A stretch of DNA of 64,000 nt from CAZDRX01 sp964508225 (GTDB taxonomy: Bacteria; Patescibacteriota; Gracilibacteria; Peribacterales; Peribacteraceae), in the NCBI GenBank assembly GCA_964508225.1, contig CAZDRX010000007.1, forward strand, positions 1 to 64,000. The letters are read 5' to 3'. The position numbers were made by a program, and so were the translations under genes. Numbering within the stretch: the first letter of the stretch is position 1; every line of letters starts with the position of its first letter. Below, one piece after another: positions 57,885 to 64,000 of the stretch. Below the pieces are notes generated by a model. The model worked only from the letters and a program-made list of their open reading frames with translations, had not been told where the DNA came from and made no database searches.

Positions 57885-60800
57885 TCAGGCGATGGTGGCG
57901 TACTTCTTCACCGCTTCTTCGATGCGCTTCTCGAGGATGGGGGAGAAGGTGATGGTGAGGCCGACGGGGACCGTCTGTTCACCGATCCGGAGCTGCACCT
58001 TCTCTCTGCCCGGGAATGTCTCGAAGATCGCCTTCACTTCGAGAAGCAATTGGCGCGGAGCCCGCGCGGGAAGCGCGATCGTGTGAATCGAAATGGACGA
58101 AGCGGGAGTCTCTGCCGGCGAAGCGGTATCAAGGCCGAGCTTCTCCATCGGGCCTGCCGTATCCATGCCCTTGCTGATCCAGCTTGCGAGCGGCCCGAGG
58201 ATTTCTCCGCTGGCGGGAGTCGCGCCTTCCGCCGGAGCGATGCGCTGCACCGTCACTTCGCCCTCTTCCGTCACCACCTCCACCACTTCCTCCTCTTCAT
58301 GCCTGCGGAGTCCTCGCCACGAATCCGCCTCCTCCTGATTGAACATACCGCTCTCCTTGGCACGCTGCACCATGGTCTCGAGAGACGCACACTTCATGGC
58401 CTCGGCCTTGAGCTGGGGCTGTCCCATGCGCATGTCGAGCGTGCCCGCGATGACGAGGATGGAATCCTGCTTCTCCACCTGATCCTTGAACTGCGCGTAG
58501 ACCTTGGGGAAGAGCATCACCTCGATGCGGCCAGTCGGATCTTCGATGGTCATGATCGCCATGGAGTCGCCTTTCTTCGTATGGAGAATCTTCACGGATT
58601 CCACGATGCCCGCCACCGTCACCTTGTGTCCGATGTCATCGGGTTTGAAGGAGTCGATGAGGCGCGCCTTCTTGCCGATGTACTTCTTCAAGCCAGCGAG
58701 CGGATGACTGGAGACATAGAGCCCGAGGGTCTCCTTCTCCCACATGAGCTTCTGGTACTGGGTCGCCGGATCCCGCGGCTCAAACTCGATGGAGGAGCCT
58801 GCGGAGCCCGCACCAAGCGTCTGGAACATGTCGGTCTGTGAGGCGCCGGCATCACCGGCGGTCTTGCTGAACTCGGCGATCTTGTCGTACTGACCCACGA
58901 AGGTGCCACGCTCGCCGAGAGAATCGAGCGCACCGGATTTGGCGAGCGACTCCAGAAGCTTCTTGTTGAGGAGCTTGCTCGGAACGCGCGAAGCGAAGCT
59001 CTCCACCGACGCGAACTTCCCGTCCTTCTCGCGCAGATCGATGATCTGACGGATGGAGCTCTCGCCCACGCCCTTCACGCCGAGGAGTCCGAAGCGGATA
59101 TTGCCCTCGGGCAGCGCGGTGAAGTGCGCGAGGGATTCGTTTAAGTCCGGCGGGAGCACTTTGAGACCCATCGCGCGCGCTTCTTCGATTTCAATGGAAA
59201 TGCGATCGGTATCGCCGTCCTCGCTTGAGAGAAGCGCGGCCATGAACTCCGTCGGATAGCGGGCTTTCAGATACGCGGTCTCGTACGCGATGCGCGCGTA
59301 GCACGCTCCATGGGATTTGTTGAAACCGTAGCCTGCAAAGGGCGTGATCACATCGTCGAAGATCAGGGCAGCGAGCTTCTCCGGATACTTGCGGGCAACG
59401 GCGCCTTTGATGAACTTCTCACGCTGCGCATCGAGCTCTTTTTTGATTTTCTTGCCGATCGCACGGCGCAGCAAGTCGGCTTCGCCGAGGCTGAAGCCCG
59501 CGAAGACCTTGGCCATCTCGAGAATCTGCTCCTGATAGATACCGACCCCGTACGTGGGTTTCAGGATGGGCTCCATGTCCTTGTGAAGATACGTCACCTC
59601 CTTCTCGCCATGCTTGCATTTGATGTAGTCGGGGATCTTGTCCATCGGACCCGGGCGGTACAGAGACACCATGGCCGTGATGTCGTCGATCGTCGTGGGC
59701 TTGAGCTGCTTCAGGTATCTGCGCATGCCCGCGGACTCAAGCTGGAACACGCCCGTCGTCTCGCCTCGCGCGAGGAGCTCAAACGTCTTCTTGTCGTTCG
59801 TCGGAATGCGGGAGATATCGATCTTCACGTTGTGGGTGCGCTCAATGATGAGGAGCGCGGTCTGGATGATGGTGAGGTTTTTGAGGCCGAGGAAGTCCAT
59901 CTTGAGAAGCCCGAGCGACTCGAGCGGCTTGGCATCGAACTGCGTGATGATGGTGTTCTCGTCCTTGGGAGCCCTCTGGAGGGCGGTGTACTTCACCGCA
60001 GGCTCGGGCGTGATGACCACACCGCATGCGTGCACGGAGACGTGACGCGCCTTGCCTTCCAGCTTGAGTGCGATCTCGATGATTTTTTTGTAGGTCTCGT
60101 TGGAAGCGATCGCGTCTTTGAGCTCGTCCGTCGCGAGGGCCTCATCCAGTGTCGTTCCCGGCCGATCCGAGATGACCTTGGCGAGTGCGTTCATCTCCGC
60201 GAAGGACACGCCGTACGCGCGTCCGACGTCTTTCACGGCGGCCCTGGCGGCGAGCGTCCCGAACGTGCAGATCTGGATGACGCGGTCAGCGCCGTACTTC
60301 TCGCGCACGTACTCGAGCACTTCGTCACGACGCGTGTCGGCGAAGTCGATATCAATATCAGGCATCGAGATGCGCTCCGGATTGAGGAACCGCTCGAAGA
60401 GGAGGCCGTGCTCCAGCGGATCGAGCGTGGTGACATCAAGCACGTAACTGACGATGGAACCCGCGGCCGATCCGCGGCCGGGACCGACGGTGATACCCCG
60501 TTTCTTCGCTTCGCCCACGAAGTCGGCGACGATGAGGAAGTAGCCGGAGAAGCCCATGTTCTTGATGACCTCGAGCTCGTACTCCAGACGTTCGCGGATG
60601 CCTTTCTCTTTTGCGGGATCAGCCTTGATCGCATCACCGTAGCGTCGCTCGAGACCCGTCTCACACTGGGCCTTGAGCAGCGATTCCTCCGTCTGTCCCT
60701 TCTCGACCGGAAACTTGGGGATCCGGTACTGCCCGAAGCCGATCTTCACGTTGCAGCGATCTGCGATGACGCGTGTGTTCGTGATCGCCTCGGGCGCGTG

Positions 60801-61577
60801 CGCGAAGGCAGCCACCATCTCGTCGGCGGGACGCATGGAGAAGTTTGAATCGCGCATCGTGAACCGTCCGGCATCGCCGACATTCGCGTTCTTCTGGATG
60901 CAGAGGAGCACGTCATGGGCTTCCGCGTCCTCGACACGGCAGTAGTGGCTGTTGCAGGTGGCGACGACGGGGACATTCAGTTCTTTCGCATAGCGGATGA
61001 GCGCCGCATTCACCTCGGACTGCCCCGGCACGTTCGGGAGATCCATGAGTTCGTAGTAGAGATTCTCGGCTCCGAAGAAGGAACGGTACTGCTCCGTGAG
61101 CATCTTCACGCGCTCGAAGTCTTCCGCGAGCGCGGCCTGCGGGATGGCACCGCCGATCGGCCCCGTGAGCGCGATGATGCCTTTGCCGTACTGCTTCAGA
61201 AGCTCGGCATCGACTCTGGGCTTGTAGTACATGCCTTCGAGCGCCGCTTTCGTCGCGAGCTCGAGGAGATTCAGGTATCCCTCATCCGTCTCCGCGAGGA
61301 GCACGAGCGGATACCTCCGCGTATCGGCGGAGCTCTCCTTGTCATGGCGTGTGCGCGCGGCAACGTACGTCTCGAGTCCGAGGAGACCCTTGAGACCTTC
61401 TTCCTTGCACGCCTTGTAGAACTGAATAAGCCCGTACGTGTACCCCTTGTCCGCGAGACCGACGGCATCCGCACCGAGTTCCTTGGCACGCTGCACGACC
61501 TCATCCGGAGTCGGCAGACCCTCGAGGAGCGAGAACGTGGAGTGACAGTGAAGGTGGACGAAGTCGGCGGGTTTCAT
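57885..61577 (-). CDS. dnaE: DNA polymerase III alpha subunit
   Basis: Replicative polymerase, 1230 aa. Order: N-terminal PHP domain (FVHLHCHSTFSLLEG), the polymerase C-family palm with catalytic aspartates in MPDIDIDFADTRRDEV, the thumb and finger segments, a helix-hairpin-helix region, and a C-terminal OB fold (about residues 985-1065). It is DnaE1 type. ATG 61577 is preferred over an upstream start 36 bases away, as TACGGT lies 7 bases before it. It is followed by tsaC. Confidence 0.97.
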   Translation of the reverse strand: MKPADFVHLHCHSTFSLLEGLPTPDEVVQRAKELGADAVGLADKGYTYGLIQFYKACKEEGLKGLLGLETYVAARTRHDKESSADTRRYPLVLLAETDEGYLNLLELATKAALEGMYYKPRVDAELLKQYGKGIIALTGPIGGAIPQAALAEDFERVKMLTEQYRSFFGAENLYYELMDLPNVPGQSEVNAALIRYAKELNVPVVATCNSHYCRVEDAEAHDVLLCIQKNANVGDAGRFTMRDSNFSMRPADEMVAAFAHAPEAITNTRVIADRCNVKIGFGQYRIPKFPVEKGQTEESLLKAQCETGLERRYGDAIKADPAKEKGIRERLEYELEVIKNMGFSGYFLIVADFVGEAKKRGITVGPGRGSAAGSIVSYVLDVTTLDPLEHGLLFERFLNPERISMPDIDIDFADTRRDEVLEYVREKYGADRVIQICTFGTLAARAAVKDVGRAYGVSFAEMNALAKVISDRPGTTLDEALATDELKDAIASNETYKKIIEIALKLEGKARHVSVHACGVVITPEPAVKYTALQRAPKDENTIITQFDAKPLESLGLLKMDFLGLKNLTIIQTALLIIERTHNVKIDISRIPTNDKKTFELLARGETTGVFQLESAGMRRYLKQLKPTTIDDITAMVSLYRPGPMDKIPDYIKCKHGEKEVTYLHKDMEPILKPTYGVGIYQEQILEMAKVFAGFSLGEADLLRRAIGKKIKKELDAQREKFIKGAVARKYPEKLAALIFDDVITPFAGYGFNKSHGACYARIAYETAYLKARYPTEFMAALLSSEDGDTDRISIEIEEARAMGLKVLPPDLNESLAHFTALPEGNIRFGLLGVKGVGESSIRQIIDLREKDGKFASVESFASRVPSKLLNKKLLESLAKSGALDSLGERGTFVGQYDKIAEFSKTAGDAGASQTDMFQTLGAGSAGSSIEFEPRDPATQYQKLMWEKETLGLYVSSHPLAGLKKYIGKKARLIDSFKPDDIGHKVTVAGIVESVKILHTKKGDSMAIMTIEDPTGRIEVMLFPKVYAQFKDQVEKQDSILVIAGTLDMRMGQPQLKAEAMKCASLETMVQRAKESGMFNQEEADSWRGLRRHEEEEVVEVVTEEGEVTVQRIAPAEGATPASGEILGPLASWISKGMDTAGPMEKLGLDTASPAETPASSISIHTIALPARAPRQLLLEVKAIFETFPGREKVQLRIGEQTVPVGLTITFSPILEKRIEEAVKKYATIA

Positions 61578-61626
61578 CGTCCTCACCGTACCATTGATGT
61601 CACGGGCAACCAACGGTCTTCCCGCC

Positions 61627-63327
61627 TCAAGGGCTCACAGAAGCCGAGCTCTGCATCTCTTCTGTGCATCCGGGGAAGAGCTCAGGCTGCATCGAGTTGT
61701 ACTTCCCCATTTCCGACGAGTAGTCACGGTTGCAGTACTTGTCGAAGTCGCTCCAATCCGCCTGGATACTTGGATCACAGAAACAGCGCTTCTGCGTATC
61801 ATCATCCATGTAGTCACCGGACACGTACGGATGGCAGTACGGATTGTAAATGCGCTTGGCGACCGTATCGAGGGTCTCCTGACAGTGACCGTCGACGCAG
61901 GAACGTGCGAGGAAGTAGACGAGCTGCGGGATGTAGCCGTCCTCCTGCGTCTGCGGATTCGACTGCCCGCCGTTGCCGGGGAGGAATTCCGTGACGACGT
62001 ACACGAGTGAATTCACCGCGTCCTGCAGCGGTTTGGATGCCTCGCTCATGCTCTCGACCGCATCGCGCGTGTTCGCCTCAAGATACGCCATCTCCTGTTC
62101 GATATTCGCACCGATGTACCGGAGGCTGTTCTCGGAATCGATCTTCCGGTCCATGACGCTGAGGTAGCTGTCGAGTTTCTGGTTCACGAACGCCTTCGGA
62201 AGCGGCCGGCTCACACCGGCATCCGTGCGACGGTCGATGAAGGAACGGATGAGATTGAATGACGCGGGCACCGTGCGGAAGTAATCGATGACGGGCATGA
62301 AGAGAAGGCCTGTGGGAAGGGTTTCCGCAGGCGTGGCCGGACCGAACGTGATGACGCCGTTCGTGTCCTTATTTCCTTTATCCGGATCGAAGTACTCCGG
62401 ATACGCGAGGAGGAGCTCCTCCCATTCCTGTGCACTGGAAGAAGCGGGGTCGGGAAGAAGCGGCTTCAGACATCCTGAGACCTTCTCGTGCGGCGCGGGA
62501 GGCTGTGCACCGGGGAGCTGCGTGACCGGATTGCCCGAAATCTGGGCGAAGAACTGGTTCATATTGAAGAGCGCCATACTCACGGTGTCGTAGAGATTGC
62601 GCGCGAAGGTATCGGTCCTCGTGATGAAGTCGCGGTGTGCGGCAGCTTCCTGATCGAATGGAGGCTGAATGTTCGCCAGCACGTCGGCATCGCAGCCGAA
62701 ACTCTTCACGTCGAACGCGGGCGAACCGATCACCGCAGGCTGTCCCGGTGCCGTAGGGATATAGGCGATCGCATGCGGGCCGTAGTCACTCGTGAAGGCG
62801 CAGACCGGCAACGTGGAGCCGGAGTCGTACACAGGCTCGGTGAGCGAGGAATCCTCGAAGGGATAGTGATACTTCAACCGCTGGTCTTTGTAGGCCGGGT
62901 TGGCACCTCCGAAGAGGAAAGAGCTGTAGGCGTCGGCGAGGAAGTCGTACACGTCGCGCAGCGATTTGTTCGTCCCGAGTTTGCAGTTCTGTACGGCAGT
63001 GTCCATCGCCTCCAGCACCTCGTTCATCTTCTCCTGCAGGAGCCTCCGGTCGTACTCGTAGCAGACGGTACGCCCGCGAAGCGACTCGGACTCCGCCTCA
63101 AGCGTGATCACCGCAGTCTGCGCCCTCCGCACCATCGCGAAGTTATCCTGAATGTCAGCGATGACCGTGGCGTTGTCACACGCCGCCGCCGGTGCAATGC
63201 CGTCCGCGGTACTCATGCCTAGGTCCGCACGGTTGAGTACTTCCTGCACCCACGGCGAGAGCGCCGTTTGGGCATGCGCCTGCAGAGGAAGCGCGAGAAG
63301 GCCGATGAGGATCAGGAGGCGGCGCAC
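61627..63327 (-). CDS. Large secreted protein with conserved Cys residues
   Basis: 566 aa. A signal peptide (about 1-19, AHA cleavage) is followed by an alpha-helical protein with about twelve cysteines, many late in the sequence (SCVDGHC, YCHPYVSG, RCFCDP, YCNRDYS), probably disulfide-bonded outside. Helices around 55-130 are amphipathic. No family known to me. It follows the next secreted gene by 3 bases, so the two form an operon whose 5' end lies outside the window. Confidence 0.72.
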   Translation of the reverse strand: MRRLLILIGLLALPLQAHAQTALSPWVQEVLNRADLGMSTADGIAPAAACDNATVIADIQDNFAMVRRAQTAVITLEAESESLRGRTVCYEYDRRLLQEKMNEVLEAMDTAVQNCKLGTNKSLRDVYDFLADAYSSFLFGGANPAYKDQRLKYHYPFEDSSLTEPVYDSGSTLPVCAFTSDYGPHAIAYIPTAPGQPAVIGSPAFDVKSFGCDADVLANIQPPFDQEAAAHRDFITRTDTFARNLYDTVSMALFNMNQFFAQISGNPVTQLPGAQPPAPHEKVSGCLKPLLPDPASSSAQEWEELLLAYPEYFDPDKGNKDTNGVITFGPATPAETLPTGLLFMPVIDYFRTVPASFNLIRSFIDRRTDAGVSRPLPKAFVNQKLDSYLSVMDRKIDSENSLRYIGANIEQEMAYLEANTRDAVESMSEASKPLQDAVNSLVYVVTEFLPGNGGQSNPQTQEDGYIPQLVYFLARSCVDGHCQETLDTVAKRIYNPYCHPYVSGDYMDDDTQKRCFCDPSIQADWSDFDKYCNRDYSSEMGKYNSMQPELFPGCTEEMQSSASVSP

Positions 63328-63330
63328 GAT

Positions 63331-64000
63331 TTAAGGAGCTGTGGAGGATTTGAATTGTCCGGTCCACGGACAGGCGGTCTTCGTGAGAGGGGCGTTCTTG
63401 AGTTCGAGCAGCAGGCTCGCCGTCTGCTGGATGAAATTCGCGAGCTTCGCGAAGACTTTCCGCTGGAGCTCGACGGACTGGTCGATGGATGCCTTCTGTC
63501 CCGCGAGACCCGCGGCAAGATTCTGAAGTCCCTGACGGTACTGCACGGCCTGCTCCTCATCACCGCCCTGCTGTGCATTCATCGAGTACAGATTGAGCGG
63601 GAGGGCGGCGTTGTAATTGTCGTTGTAACGGCAGAATCCGGCGAGCGCCTGCGGCGGGTTGCCGTTCGCCGAGCAGTACTGCCGCTCGAAATCGCGGACG
63701 AGGAACGGCCCGAGGTACTCCGGCACCGGATACGGCGAGCTCTCCACGAGTTCCGTGTAGAGACCGAGCTGCGGATCGGAGCGGATGCAGGCGAGATACG
63801 GTGATGTCGCCTCGTTGATGACTGCGGGGTTCCTGTTCGGCACGAGCGTGTGCCCGGTCATGGACTGCAGGAGGCAGAACCCGATGTAACACGCGTGCGA
63901 CTCGATGTCGTCCTGATAGATCACCTTCTTCTCGGGCGAGCAGATGGAGCCCGTGTTCGTGAGTGTGAGATTCGGATTGAGCTGGGTGCGGTCGGTCGGA
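63331..64000 (-). CDS. Secreted Cys-containing protein, 5' end missing
   Basis: The frame is open to the right edge, beyond the GTG at 63924, so the true start lies outside. Visible 222 residues include SICSPEKK, an ACYIGFCLLQS cluster and a C-terminal helical stretch (about last 70 residues) ending in ACPWTGQFK. The cysteine content and adjacency to the 566-aa secreted gene suggest an exported partner. No family recognised. Confidence 0.65.
   Translation of the reverse strand, partial: PTDRTQLNPNLTLTNTGSICSPEKKVIYQDDIESHACYIGFCLLQSMTGHTLVPNRNPAVINEATSPYLACIRSDPQLGLYTELVESSPYPVPEYLGPFLVRDFERQYCSANGNPPQALAGFCRYNDNYNAALPLNLYSMNAQQGGDEEQAVQYRQGLQNLAAGLAGQKASIDQSVELQRKVFAKLANFIQQTASLLLELKNAPLTKTACPWTGQFKSSTAP

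Noticed and set aside
1..64000. CRISPR arrays, insertion sequences, rRNA genes, prophage
   Set aside because: No regularly spaced repeats with unique spacers, transposase or integrase genes, rRNA sequence or phage structural genes were seen.

Overview
The window is a GC-rich, gene-dense bacterial segment. It uses the standard code: many genes end at TGA, so the TGA=Gly recoding of some Patescibacteria is absent. Gene content (SLH-domain surface proteins with serine-rich linkers, a DUF4215 Cys-rich surface protein, several large proteins I cannot assign, tight spacing) suggests a Candidate Phyla Radiation bacterium of the Peribacteria/Peregrinibacteria type. That placement is an inference, not a database result. 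A run of 10 N at 34237-34246 shows this is a scaffold.

Layout. 1-8200: envelope and housekeeping: a partial secreted protein, an M23 peptidase, dGTPase, a possible structured RNA, PgeF, NnrD, a GT4 glycosyltransferase, FtsQ-like protein, D,D-carboxypeptidase and a LysM-M23 peptidase. 8200-12600: pgl-zwf (oxidative pentose phosphate entry), a YbaK-type deacylase, and metK under a SAM-I-type riboswitch. 12600-22200: a small Cys protein, an ECF sigma factor with an apparent frameshift, an amidase-SpoIID fusion, another GT4, a receiver protein, serS, and a 718-aa protein joining winged-helix-like modules to sigma-70 regions. 22200-36700: uvrB, galU, pabA-pabBC, Sel1 lipoprotein, Hsp20 with an XRE regulator, recJ, phosphohexomutase, glucan phosphorylase, a methyltransferase-like protein. 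36700-37250: tRNA-Asp with a tandem 80-bp duplication of its 3' half and an upstream tRNA-like remnant. 37250-46500: SLH protein, a 928-aa flavoprotein-like protein, a membrane-anchored sigma-like protein overlapping a Cys-rich surface protein gene, yraN, comM and a SANT/Myb-like protein. 46500-64000: pyrF, a 37-aa membrane peptide gene with its own promoter and terminator, an SLH/Ser-rich surface protein, a run of coiled-coil proteins, tRNA-Leu, aspS, nrdR, an FHA-like protein, tsaC, dnaE and two secreted proteins.

The strongest general signal is promoter architecture. For more than twenty genes a TANNNT-type -10 box lies only 4-12 bases before the start codon, so transcription should begin at or next to ATG/GTG. 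Shine-Dalgarno sequences are almost absent. This points to widespread leaderless mRNAs, and I used it to choose starts. The second theme is unusual transcription factors: three sigma-related proteins of different architecture within 30 kb, two of them in combinations I do not recognise as described.
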